Of a stretch of 64,000 nucleotides of DNA, positions 48,501-51,449 are shown piece by piece (position 1 is the stretch's first letter; each line of letters starts with the position of its first letter). The notes under the pieces are model-generated. The model ran no database searches, was not told the DNA's origin, and saw only the letters and a program-made list of their open reading frames with translations. A program made the position numbers and the translations under genes. Location: positions 3,827 to 67,826 of the forward strand of contig DMEZ01000071.1 in the NCBI GenBank assembly GCA_003450735.1, written 5' to 3'. The stretch comes from Elusimicrobiota bacterium. GTDB lineage: Bacteria > Elusimicrobiota > Elusimicrobia > UBA1565.

Positions 48501-49396
48501 TCGACTCCGCCATGGAGACGCCGGTCAACTCCCAGAAGGGCGGCACTGCGCGCGTGGGCGGGGCGGATCCCTCGAACGTCACCCTCCCCGCCGGCTCGCT
48601 CGACGTGGCGGCCTCCTCCGTGGTGGTCGTGGGCGTGCAGAGGGCCGATGCGAACCAGCCGGGCCAGCGCAGGGCGCAGGGCGGTTACGTGCCCCGCTAC
48701 TCGGCGGCGGCCTACCCGAAGGATTTCTACAAGGCCCTGGCGGCGGCGCCGCCCGGCATACGCCCCTTGAGCGCCTTCTACGACATCTTCCTCCCGCTCG
48801 GGGTGCGCACCCAGCTGCGCAAGCCGGCCGAGCTCGTCATCAAGTACGACACGATGACCGTGACCGACCCGACCAAGCTCAACCTCTACTGGTACAACGA
48901 GGCGGCCAACGCCTACGTGCTCCAGCAGGACTCGCTCGGACTGGCTCCGGAGATCGACTACGTCAACCACACGGTCAAGGTCCGCGTCAACCACTTCTCG
49001 ACCTTCGTGCTCATCAACAGCAGGCAGGTCGTCATCACCAACACGGGGGACTTCTCGGGCGGGGCGCTCGAAGCCTTCAACTACCCGAACCCCTTCGACC
49101 TGCGCGACAAGACCGTGGTGCTGTCCGTGGCCGGGCAGAACCAGTCCATCCGGGGCACGATGATCCGCGTGGCGGTGCCCCCGGGGACTTCCGGCACGGG
49201 ACGGGTCCACATCTTCAACGTGGCCGGCGAGCGGGTGCGGACTCTGGAGTTCGTCACGGGCGCGGGCGGACAGTACGTCTACGTCGACTGGGACGGCCGC
49301 AACGACTCCGGCCGGGACGTCGCGAGCGGGGTCTACGTCGGCGAGGTGAAGCTGGGCGGCGGCAAGGCCTTCTTCAAGATGGGGCTGATCAAATGA
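27581..49396 (+). CDS. Giant 7271-aa mosaic surface protein
   Basis: A single uninterrupted frame with signal peptide (MVLAAWALATAPAGA, start either residue 1 or 9). Order by approximate residue: delta-60-type propeller 25-370; Ig-like 375-610; second delta-60-type propeller 612-975; beta-helix modules 977-1527, 1532-1990 and 1994-2527; FN3-like 2530-2730; seven-blade propeller 2734-3020; fourth beta-helix module 3094-3742; a WDGGGLTTSASEAANW segment and beta-solenoid 3745-4170; Ig-like 4280-4400; four Ig-like repeats 4782-5262; FN3 5264-5375; FlgD-like 5640-5752; carboxypeptidase-regulatory-like repeats 5755-7100; C-terminal FlgD-like/T9SS-type domain 7164-7271 with NYPNPFD, VHIFNVAGERVRTL and DWDGRNDSGRDVASGVYVG. 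Likely a cell-surface adhesin or fibre. It overlaps barrel and PorV genes. Confidence 0.9.
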   Translation: MTCSRLGRMVLAAWALATAPAGAATFSGDFSQAGGATFDNGTDDEAFGIVMDTNAAGGPALYVFGTSSSPATSRDIQVIKYSAAGVMLASAAFAASSGMDEATGGALDASGNLILAGTAGPGTNLLVLKYSSSLALISSYTIAGQAKDVAVAPNGEIIVAGSTNTAFWTLRFSSNLVILSSATFDPGSDDVGHGVAVAPNGDIYIAGYSLDSHYRYLTIRYSSMLVFLASATFVSGINGYMAEAVEYSPSADAVFVTGSGGTAPVGITTVKYSAGLAFMSSATLTGSAQAHNMRIGQNGDIYVAVSSINGANYDIALFRYGPDLIFKSSASYDSGYNDYGYDVALGTDAWAYEVGMTSNSGNADMRTVRFALSGWNSPESYITSPAQGAYVNTLANIAGTAQVYYSSVTAVWVSIKNLSSAYYWSHAAGAFNIAAGSPQFTPADFVGASSGTWSYAHGSLAGALTSGTSYLIEVRAQDSGGGVQSPDSTSQFVYDVVSPIAYILQPVHASAHESFPTIMGTASDYPGQVQQVQVKISSGPSYGTSWSGSAWTASQTYLLATGTQSWSYPALDSGALIAGTTYAVNARAMDMAGSTGSVVVSSFLYTGAGGGASFTGDFSQPGGAVYDGGDVDELAGMAVDTTSAGGPHLFIAGYSTIPGVSANWIVIKYDTLGVKLASAALSSGNDGQVYGLAFDPAAQQLIVVGRTAPGAGRIAKYTPNLALISSASVSGEPTGVAVGYEGGQQYLYVAGFGSGNIWAKRYDASLGYTGVTTNLRTYATDVRCPNFNGRARNGYYYVEIGYTDTTVCDGTNPRYGVYKLSAASLTQVSSGPSAGGLPESNARDLALDAAGNVFVVGYTTGTGHAEQFVVKYDQNLLMLASATASQEFYTGSNNGRAGVAIDTNTSDVYVAGWGAVRYTNDLVLSTYNVYAAGVFGVYVQNSSNVYVTRNVMWDFVTQRVNLSNGPATPSAFTAPVGCGLTKNVKKDGSGDYTTIQAAVNALPISLSTTTCVVVRDTQTYAEQVTVQGFTNNGWRLKIMADPSFISTAPVINPPALSTAAFLIRNASVTLQGFKIQPASVLPYGILSSSASAAISGIVLNGWAKVSVAAVSITTGNTVSGSSVAVQHAIALQVTGLYGAVTNSTFTASGGYMAADISGASSCTFQSLYVENAVGEGFKFSGASWNTLVGSTLTSSGDKSLYIELSTGNLVTGSVVNGMLYVNYSAFNRVELSTVNGNAEIQNVSSYNTFDRMTITATTGIGLAINGGVEAQSTSHNTVMRSTITNSDGIDPAVELGATSNTVTQSLLRNLAGPAAQIWWSRYGSISMSTMIGGEMGLVIFESTGARIDNCYIQGSTAVSLSGVEDTAIDSSVVSGTVFGVATEGAPNFTDPWQDFALTNSTIVTGGTGVRAHAPSYGQFKLGNVVIRGPSIGVFISSPASGGNLSLSSVSFQGLAAGATAMVLGGGSWTSTFTAFDFVSASMAVNVDARLLGAGARITMASSTGTKAGPLYENDPGGYVDWLGFASYMPPAGCGLTKNVKKDGSADHSTIQGAMNALPISLTTTACVVIRDTQTYSEQVTVQGFTNNGYRLKIMAEPGLTPVISPPALSTAAFLIKNSSVTLQNLAVVSISSLPYGIASSSAYLTLSGVGVSGWNYAAGVAVTSYSTVDHSSVAIQNTLDTLGNGALYVIGEKSVITDSTASSAGSNYAAVYLLNASSNTILRGFFSSNDMALRISGGAYNEVSLSTMIGSTGLYAGSTSSNTVTGCYLQGTSYAGIDFTGGRYSTVAQSTAVGAPLGTYGFYMTGGSSWNKMTGVVMRGQQVGMTLFSNSVFNTVQASTISGSQNFGLQINAASNTVTNSFMSCTSPSCHAVVIDYGGNGNTIGQSVLSGSYGMSFGGGPPLPWGNVISTISFQSLPAGATGFSFANYQLVMTMTNIDFGHPNLAVNVNGSLLPAGSHITLMNSAGAKAGPLYENDPNSYVDWPGFASFSAPSGCGVAKNVKKDGSGDHTTIQAALNALPVSLTTTTCVVVRDTQTYNEQVVVQNIATNGYRLKIMADPSFVSTRPVVDPPASSSAAFLINSSSVTLENLLIRPTHSMVPGSYGVWASSADVSLTSVTVDGGTYISDVGGSVGAGAAVHLSSWSSIAYSSVTTASSTGIRLTGVGSSVSDTLAYHTSFLSAITFRGASSCTVTRVQVFSTSYGISLNSGASFNTVTRSTISGTLALSGASWNIVSSNTISGSPAVFILNGASSNTLVRNRIDSPGSAAVAFTGYSGGSGLSGSAFNTIALSTLTSASSTDATLEFQPVAATTGNLVTDSYIYNSVGDAAYISYSIGNAVVRSTLIAEGAGASGLIMDDYEGSSTTVSDCFIKGSSAAWVSGPHGTVLERNLFSGSGGAGSIGLGVYGGSYYEEAVWQSVGALTLSSNTIQNAAYGLIVDSSAPGFSIAVSSLNFTALLAGATAIKFVDAGVVVATISAANFTGPNTAVNVDGSGLGAGSRITMAASTGTKAGPLYESDPNGYVDWPGTDVLVFAVPSYPADGSFVNVQPNYNWVGPSTTAVAGLGVGASYRLQVSNNDPGFSSTIISISTLAVVHSTDIAVDHGVYISTFTLSSNTTYFWRVAVAGGDGTPGPWSPVYSFRTDFISPTTSGYLSVNSTGGVIGEEQWNNLVTGVTVQITVQDITSGLAITTAAVSFSGDGHDYMNGTSGFGVMYSTNAGASWIDTSTTSVSNGGVALGVHVFSLAVFKDKLFAGDAANGKVYVSVDGDTWDTTNGGAAVGLELSALAGYGGKLYAADNSNFSGKIYVSTDGNSWSATNSGGAVGTRIKTLAVYNGKIYAGDEANGRIYVSADGDVWSATKGGAAVGSQIEALTAYNGKLYAGDINGNVYESVDGNSWSTGVAVGNDIRALAIYNGRLYAGSNNDGKIYVSADGSAWSAVNGGAAVGSGIFTLSVMNGKLYAGDFNGKVYVSADGNVWNMANCEVGGGTYIHTLAAYNGRLFAGGYFLDGKIYKFSPINTALPGSDGSTSVQALTATGLNLAPSTNTLTCAGVSPCGATNQVKFTVTDMAGNVRTAGPYAVLVGSSTAPAAQLGCGLTKTVQKDGSGDHTTIQAALNALPVSLTTTTCVVIRDTQTYAEQVTVQGFTNNGYRLKIMADPSFISSAPVVSPPALSTAAFLVMNASVSVQGFALASTSPFAYGVYASSAYLNLDGISVSGNLGYAGVFVSSWSTVTSATVTASNAHGFIVTGLGSLLSGSRANIHSSSRYALWINGASSSTFTAFIASNTAGIALEVNGDSRWNQVQQSTVAGDTAGLYALYVSSGYANVFSDCFIRNSTGNAAVMGWWSSGNTLLRSTVVATAPQASALTLMSPANLLQDSLFRSASGSGLILSGAHLNTILRSTVTTDSSASDALYVTGSDSNTISESYIQNLSGDALTLTASRNDTVTLSTAVGGPEGFFALYLTSGSSHVITRNRILSPTGGGIRIVSGAHSNLISLCDVRAWADALDINAGSSNTITRSFLTGGAGYALSIQGGSPFNVVSQSTMTGGNSYTIQLVILSSSTIEDSYIEGRSPIIIYHSTGVAIRSSVIVATSATGTALWTNLGNQGLVVSSNVLVGGSQGNGFRLDMQTPSSILLSSNTVRGARYGVHVGTPVAGDSLSISGLTLEDLAPGAAGIRLMSGTLVSTFSGVAFNDASLAVNVDAGPLYPGSRITMVGPSGPKAGPAYESDPNGYVDWPGYALPGGVVVWDGGGLTTSASEAANWSGDLAPADGALVRFDATSSKDCVWDYAVRAASMTLAPGYQGTLQLASSMTITGDLTLSSGTLRMPVSGATITLNGGFYRGNPAALYWENGRIRLGGDLVLNGADNSASPGAVLEFVGPLYQVVSGTGSGILPSIEVHSSSEVYFGRGGGGISVWDVLITAGRLNLGGQAAIFSVKGDWTQTGGVFAAGTSTVAFYGGNPSSFKTLSVPSGTAFYNLRVGDLPASIWPGYLRSVSTLTVTNSVILSSGAFDPGPYTLTLGGSWEQTGASFNPSSGTVLMQGSAPARILQTAGSRFRSLEVYRTTTTRFEGAVSAKQFRMDANAVDVFVQAGSTLSVETARFWSSSAPIRLRSSIPGVPWHLDLSSAIALSRVDVQDSDASDGLAIPASTVSNIDSGRNLNWDFDVPRASITCPASMFVSQLSVVSGTSFDQYTPMESLRFTMKSSETERWLDSANHFTAMSPVWLTPVGTGTWTLDISTIGFVNGYNYWLHIEATDSAGQRGSHLRTILFDSAPPSVAVLAPSSGSVIDAGMSVSGTASDQAGVSRVELRFSRLSDGFTWDFDSSAWTAAPGTSAVAVALGTASWSFVPPQALREAFSPGSDYYVSARGVDFSSPANTGAFQPVPFTFVDGIAPSSVSVLSAAFTGAPGALRLDWLSAGDDGASGVLPAGSAFFVQRATFPSVEWSTAAAQLSLSTSGVAAGQPVSLAFSGLNGGTTFYFRVWTQDEAGNVSPPSGLAFVHLPLLADRLAVAAPGEVFTDGAGRSGTPSPQLTYNPFPVHVYAVEPSSRVVASAHGWVRLVVIDDPWALVSPSSAPLINGQAAFTLTLTVPQLARIQAEPIEPLTLLRDVTQVTSLSGTNLLVAPASLAPNSAQQGAGVVGMLALSLRTNAGTMALTGLSLRVLGSTGSLTGVSLFRDADASGLLDANADVRLTSAAVSGAVTLGFAHILVSTIPSPLFLAVGVSSGAPIGSQFSLLMDSTASFAVSGGSVAFQAIYPIQSGTSMVSPPSGTNDDLLPPLSAILSPAHNSYPPDLALLRGTASDNVAVDRVLVGIQRPSDGKWWDGTSWAYVSAPVLSTASYVLPEWALTSGPSSASLTAGQLYRILSWAVDSAGNFQTTAALSMVSISSSSEPLDRTPPLSAILYPASGSALSSLGTVSGTAFDETGLARVETALYDEARGLWWNGAGWGAGAMVLNAAQLGNGYWSWPLPAASSFLTEGSSYTLLARAADAAGNLQSPFASSSFTYQAAVVVSTPQASITLPMPGAVVTTLAQISGTSSGSPAMVRLWVRHPATGRWWKGSSQEWTDAASVNYAALSNGFWSFGSGPSSLLANSSYTVQAEARDSAGTLVQTPPALAVVFTSTAGTTAQDTLPPVSAILSPAAGASSLVSLGVIAGTALDNAKVTQVFVGVRRNADASWWGEASGWLSGQVLNPVSLSSPSASFTAWSYAALPDSFLTIGSSYTILAWAKDSFNNIQASPAERSFTFATAVVVDTTPPAAVTDLAAVSTAAGQAELRWTAPGDDGLSGRAAAYLVRYSTAGPLTPSNFSGARSLSAPAPASPGSAEAFVVYGLESGKLTHFAVRGKDEAGNLSPYFNSASALVLKPVVPGDGSGAAVWSPANAPACSLITATMTFTNGTHTFQAGGLAAFQLPEGWPEPQLACSTCAAFVRVVSTTLASLEPVLLKDFGPRWAGALVTSGQLLGGETVRIAVDRVQPPLDLRTGAALPARSRASFGGEARALLVLPSFNQVAGPAAAVRLSDASVLSLGPGQVSPPIFLEGLDACGRYRSAPSSPREVTLWVSAGGELSLSPAFAAPASSMTVVLSTAATPPVFFRSALSGARTLDVAYVDLEQGGVLRRLSRGMSVLGSVIGFMPGSVGVSTGANLPAKASALITPDGDQNADGAFILFTPSLSSVSWRVSVSSAGDFSAAWRQYAGTGDPGRGVYFDGKDASGRIRPGPYYVRIELNGGVAVDTATIALNVGTMGIAGKVKVGEGAVANARVSISGPGASREERSEADGSYAFYGLRAGTTYFLSAEYFNSATGETARTTAAFAAPAASPAADLSLLLTGRLRVSARIARPAGSDLYGEVRIRDLASARSASGRLRFAAGAMSSDDGGASLSTWTLFTVLPDTYVVTLALPGYEAQTATVTLAAGSVLDIQRAMTRKADLYGRFELPELQEYGTAVAVEARRSTDTAPAQTAMLYLPGLKDEGRTPALSGVFVLAGLEPGAYTLTARAIGFEPVSAGPYTVGWEDLGGPDTPLALLPVAGYGGSIAGSVAVQGDTLSKGAFTLTLSALNQRTGAMSFTKAAFSPSAALSSATYRITGLGAGSYRVITALEGFELASATAPVVLSAGGSAEKSLLLRQFNGQVRALLTLPAGYADYGSVSLVLKSSSTEITGTADSSAWLSPATLATARWTLSARYARTGAVASRTVDVVSGALSDAVLDLSGQTQLVSGTVSLSGSVSLSMGTYTFTASDAAGLSAASALSSFCSRAYGGCVSTTSFRLELYSLDDAERGDGLFAPIGADGRYRFENVPSGAYVLLNATELDGSAADGSEVSSSWQVLRVASSPVTADMSLLAGKEVRGRFLLPSGALASRLFTVSLLDRSGAAVQSQSVSLQDAAEGAYALPRIADGSYLLLVQDGSAPRQYVAAPRPVTVSGADVEVGDIQLSLMGGITGSLRLKQLVYGSTTSLITPITPLNAGLLPEALQVFAMADPWVEGGFGSAERSNGRILLDDNGRFSITGLVPGKYKVRFEQSGGSDALGQGGFNLAPAELSGVEVSEGQSKDVGDVDLPVAQTVNGAVRDPNGHPLANVEVSAEAVGAAHRVAALTDASGRFTLVGLDPSLRYYDILALRREGEEESDQPRSAYGEARLSGVDILTRYSGIDLALPLADADLVCAVSASDGRALNSPHPVYGSRPGAKVFFLRSDSVPRSPNGDLAVFTAADGALRVRSLVPGSYTLTAFALDHKRAAKTLRLRSGSNSSCSISLEPEEVALSGVLTHFDGSSPSSGEVEQVVAAAADGSERLYAELVRPGNSQVVTHYELAGLRVGTVYQLLVYDADGDVYAPPEAASLRFDSAGEQRLNLHIKPVRPAVSASVVKQGERLFELEFTATKALRKRTDADEDAAGLVRASTGTLTGARISPDRKTLSVSLDAAGVSAASATVRFRAFSNVSDPESADPLNPELSMETTAYVFIGIDSAMETPVNSQKGGTARVGGADPSNVTLPAGSLDVAASSVVVVGVQRADANQPGQRRAQGGYVPRYSAAAYPKDFYKALAAAPPGIRPLSAFYDIFLPLGVRTQLRKPAELVIKYDTMTVTDPTKLNLYWYNEAANAYVLQQDSLGLAPEIDYVNHTVKVRVNHFSTFVLINSRQVVITNTGDFSGGALEAFNYPNPFDLRDKTVVLSVAGQNQSIRGTMIRVAVPPGTSGTGRVHIFNVAGERVRTLEFVTGAGGQYVYVDWDGRNDSGRDVASGVYVGEVKLGGGKAFFKMGLIK
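30509..32160 (+). repeat. Beta-helix module 1 of the giant gene
   Basis: Opens with CGLTKNVKKDGSGDYTTIQA and closes with KAGPLYENDPGGYVDWLG. Between them lie stacked short strands with N-T-V/I and S-T repeats typical of right-handed beta-helices (NosD/pectin-lyase fold). Confidence 0.85.
32174..33550 (+). repeat. Beta-helix module 2 of the giant gene
   Basis: Second copy of the same module, opening CGLTKNVKKDGSADHSTIQG and closing with GPLYENDPNSYVDWPGFASF. It is about 270 bp shorter than module 1, so coils have been lost or gained. Confidence 0.85.
33562..35164 (+). repeat. Beta-helix module 3 of the giant gene
   Basis: Third copy, opening CGVAKNVKKDGSGDHTTIQA and closing with GPLYESDPNGYVDWPG. 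Its first 120 bp are nearly identical in DNA to module 4. Confidence 0.85.
35779..36630 (+). repeat. Seven tandem about 40-residue blades (beta-propeller) in the giant gene
   Basis: Seven repeats follow the pattern GGAAVGxxIxxLAxYNGKLY, AGDxNGKIYVSADGxxW. Seven is the usual number for a closed propeller. The DNA here is clearly lower in GC (for example 27 of 60 bases at 36301-36360) than in the flanking modules (43 of 60 at 37501-37560). Confidence 0.8.
36862..38805 (+). repeat. Beta-helix module 4 of the giant gene
   Basis: Fourth and longest copy, opening CGLTKTVQKDGSGDHTTIQA and closing with KAGPAYESDPNGYVDWPG. It is separated from module 3 by the FN3-like and propeller segment, so that segment was probably inserted into an array of modules. 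Confidence 0.85.
41923..43365 (+). repeat. Four tandem Ig-like repeats in the giant gene
   Basis: Four units of about 360 bp start with PPLSAILSP-like sequence (near 41926, 42289, 42651 and 43000). Each contains VSGTAxD and a WW or W-x-G aromatic patch (for example DGKWWDGTSW and GLWWNGAGW). Related single units occur near 28711, 29071 and 40416. Confidence 0.75.
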
Positions 49397-50346
49397 AGAG
49401 GCTCCTCCTGCTCTCCCTGGCGCTCCTCCTCCTGACGGGAGGGAGGGCGTGGTCCTACGGCTCGAGCGACAAGGGCACCAGCGGCGCCGCCTTCCTCAAG
49501 ATCGGCCCCGGAGCCCGCCCCGCGGCCATGGGCGAGGCCTACGCGGCCGTCGAGGGCGACGCGCAGGCGGTCTACTACAACCCCGCGGGCCTCGCCGCCG
49601 TGCCGGGCTGGGACCTCACCGGGATGCACAACCAGTACTTCCAGGGGCTCTCCTATGAGTTCGCGGCCGCGGCGGCGCCGGTCTCGCGCCTCATCGGGGC
49701 CGAGCCCCAGCGCGACCTCGGCGTGGCCGCGCTCGGCGTGACCAGCCTCTCGGCGGGGGAGATGGACCGCCGGGGCCTCACGGACGCCGGCGGCCCGACG
49801 GGCACCTTCGGGGCGACCGACATGGCCTTCTCCGCGGCCTACGCCCGCCGCTTCGACGGGAAGCTCTCCCTGGGCGGGGCGCTCAAGTTCATCCACCAGA
49901 GCCTCGACGACAAGAGCGCCTCCGCGGTGGCCGTCGACCTGGGCGCGCACTACCGGCTCGACCCGCGCTGGAGCCTGGGCGGCGGCCTGCGGCACGCGGG
50001 CTCGAGCCCCAAGCTCGGCTCGGTGGCCGACCCCCTGCCGATGACCGTCTTCCTGGGCGGAGCCTTCCAGCCCAGGGAAGATTTGCTCTTCGCGCTCGAC
50101 CTCGGCTTCCCGCGCGACCGCGACGTCCTCTACGGGGTCGGGGCCGAATACGTGCGCAAACTCACCGAGTCGGCGCGCGGCGCTTTCCGCATGGGCTATT
50201 CGGCGCGGAGCGCCGACGCCGAAGGCTTGGGCGGCTTGACGATGGGCATGGGGCTCGGCTACAAGAGCTTCGACTTCGATTTCGCCTGGGTCCCGATGGG
50301 CGATTTGGGCAGCACCTTCCGGTACTCCTTCCGGCTGAGGTACTGA
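49393..50346 (+). CDS. PorV/PorQ-like outer-membrane barrel protein (second copy)
   Basis: A 317-aa protein with a signal peptide (MKRLLLLSLALLLLTGGRAW) and the family start GTSGAAFLKIGPGARPAAMG, followed by EAYAAVEGDAQAVYYNPAGL. Barrel strands run to the C-terminal FRYSFRLRY, which ends in an aromatic residue as outer-membrane barrels do. The ATG overlaps the stop of the giant gene as ATGA. PorV binds C-terminal domains of T9SS cargo, so this copy may handle the giant protein. It lacks the charged tail of the copy at 15911. Confidence 0.9.
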   Translation: MKRLLLLSLALLLLTGGRAWSYGSSDKGTSGAAFLKIGPGARPAAMGEAYAAVEGDAQAVYYNPAGLAAVPGWDLTGMHNQYFQGLSYEFAAAAAPVSRLIGAEPQRDLGVAALGVTSLSAGEMDRRGLTDAGGPTGTFGATDMAFSAAYARRFDGKLSLGGALKFIHQSLDDKSASAVAVDLGAHYRLDPRWSLGGGLRHAGSSPKLGSVADPLPMTVFLGGAFQPREDLLFALDLGFPRDRDVLYGVGAEYVRKLTESARGAFRMGYSARSADAEGLGGLTMGMGLGYKSFDFDFAWVPMGDLGSTFRYSFRLRY

Positions 50347-50371
50347 CCTTGCTCGAGAGGAAGACCCGCCC

Positions 50372-51445
50372 ATGAAGGTTCTCATCCTGTTCCTGTACGC
50401 GGCGCAAAGTCTCCTCTGGGCCTCGCCCTGCCCGCCGGGCTGGGACGCCAGGAAGTGGGCCGACCCGAACCACCGCACGCCGAAGTACGTCGTGGGGCGC
50501 ATCCTCGCCATGTTCCCGCCCAGCCCCGACGGGCTGCGCGCCGCCCTCCCCGCCATCGGGCTCAACTACCCCGGGACGAAGCTTCTGCCCGGCAAGGGGG
50601 ACAAGGTGCGCATCCCCTGCGTGGGCGAGATCGACCTCCTCCAGTCCGCCGGGACCGGAGGGAAGGCCTGGCAGTGGCTCGTGGAGAAGGACGAGTGCGG
50701 CTCCTGCGGCCGCAGCGTTTGCGGGGGGGAAGGCGGCACGACCGCGGCGAAGTCCCCGCAGAGGACGGCGGCCGCCGCCCGCCTGCCCAGCGGCTGGTCC
50801 TGCACGCCGCCCAACGCCAAGGGCATCGTCGAAGGGGTGCTCGCGCGGCCCGGCATGTCCAAGGCCCTGCGCCGCGCCTGCCGCAACAACACGGACTGGA
50901 CGTTCCCCGACGCGGTCGTCGACGAACTGCGCCGCGGCGACCTCCGCTGGGGCTACCTGTGCCGGCGCGGCAACTGCGGCGACCCCTCGCACGACGTGCT
51001 GTGCTACTATTGCGGGCCGGGACAGCCTTTCGAACGGGCCGACGACATCCGCTGCGTGGACTATATCGTCGCTTCGTGCTACAACGACCCGAGCGACGGG
51101 AACCCGTCCATCGGCTGGACGCTGCTCGAGCCTCACCCGCCCGGCACCCCCGGCTGGACGTCCCGCGGCCGCTTCCAGGGCGGGCCCGCCCATGCGCTGC
51201 ACGCGCCCATCCAGGCGCCGAGGCTCTCCCTGCCCCAGGCGGCGCCGGCCCCCGCGCCGGCTCCGGCCCAGGCTCCCGCGCAAGCTCCGGCTTCGGCGGG
51301 CGCGCCGGCTCCAACTCCCCGTCCGGCTTTCCGGCCGGCCCAGGGCGGAGCTCCCGCCGCGCTGCCGGCCGCGCCCCAAGTCCCGGAGGACGACAGGGAA
51401 GAGGCGCCTGCTCACGAAGAGGCGGACGAGGAAGAGCCGCAGTAG
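50372..51445 (+). CDS. Secreted Cys-rich protein with Pro/Ala-rich tail, unknown function
   Basis: A 357-aa protein with a signal peptide (MKVLILFLYAAQSLLWASP). The body (about residues 20-265) has many cysteines in pairs, such as DECGSCGRSVCGG, RRGNCGDPSHDVLCYYCGPG and VASCYNDP, suggesting disulfides. The last 90 residues are low complexity (alternating Pro and Ala, then acidic EEAPAHEEADEEEPQ). I recognise no family. An AGAGGA motif lies about 10 nt before the ATG. It stands 26 nt after the PorV-like gene, so it may belong to that operon, and it converges with the caspase gene 4 nt away. Confidence 0.72.
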   Translation: MKVLILFLYAAQSLLWASPCPPGWDARKWADPNHRTPKYVVGRILAMFPPSPDGLRAALPAIGLNYPGTKLLPGKGDKVRIPCVGEIDLLQSAGTGGKAWQWLVEKDECGSCGRSVCGGEGGTTAAKSPQRTAAAARLPSGWSCTPPNAKGIVEGVLARPGMSKALRRACRNNTDWTFPDAVVDELRRGDLRWGYLCRRGNCGDPSHDVLCYYCGPGQPFERADDIRCVDYIVASCYNDPSDGNPSIGWTLLEPHPPGTPGWTSRGRFQGGPAHALHAPIQAPRLSLPQAAPAPAPAPAQAPAQAPASAGAPAPTPRPAFRPAQGGAPAALPAAPQVPEDDREEAPAHEEADEEEPQ

Positions 51446-51449
51446 CGGA

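Noticed and set aside
27782..49210. Several long minus-strand open frames opposite the giant gene (up to 950 codons, for example 46358-49210)
   Set aside because: Composition is typical of GC-driven antisense frames, with no family resemblance and no promoter or ribosome site.
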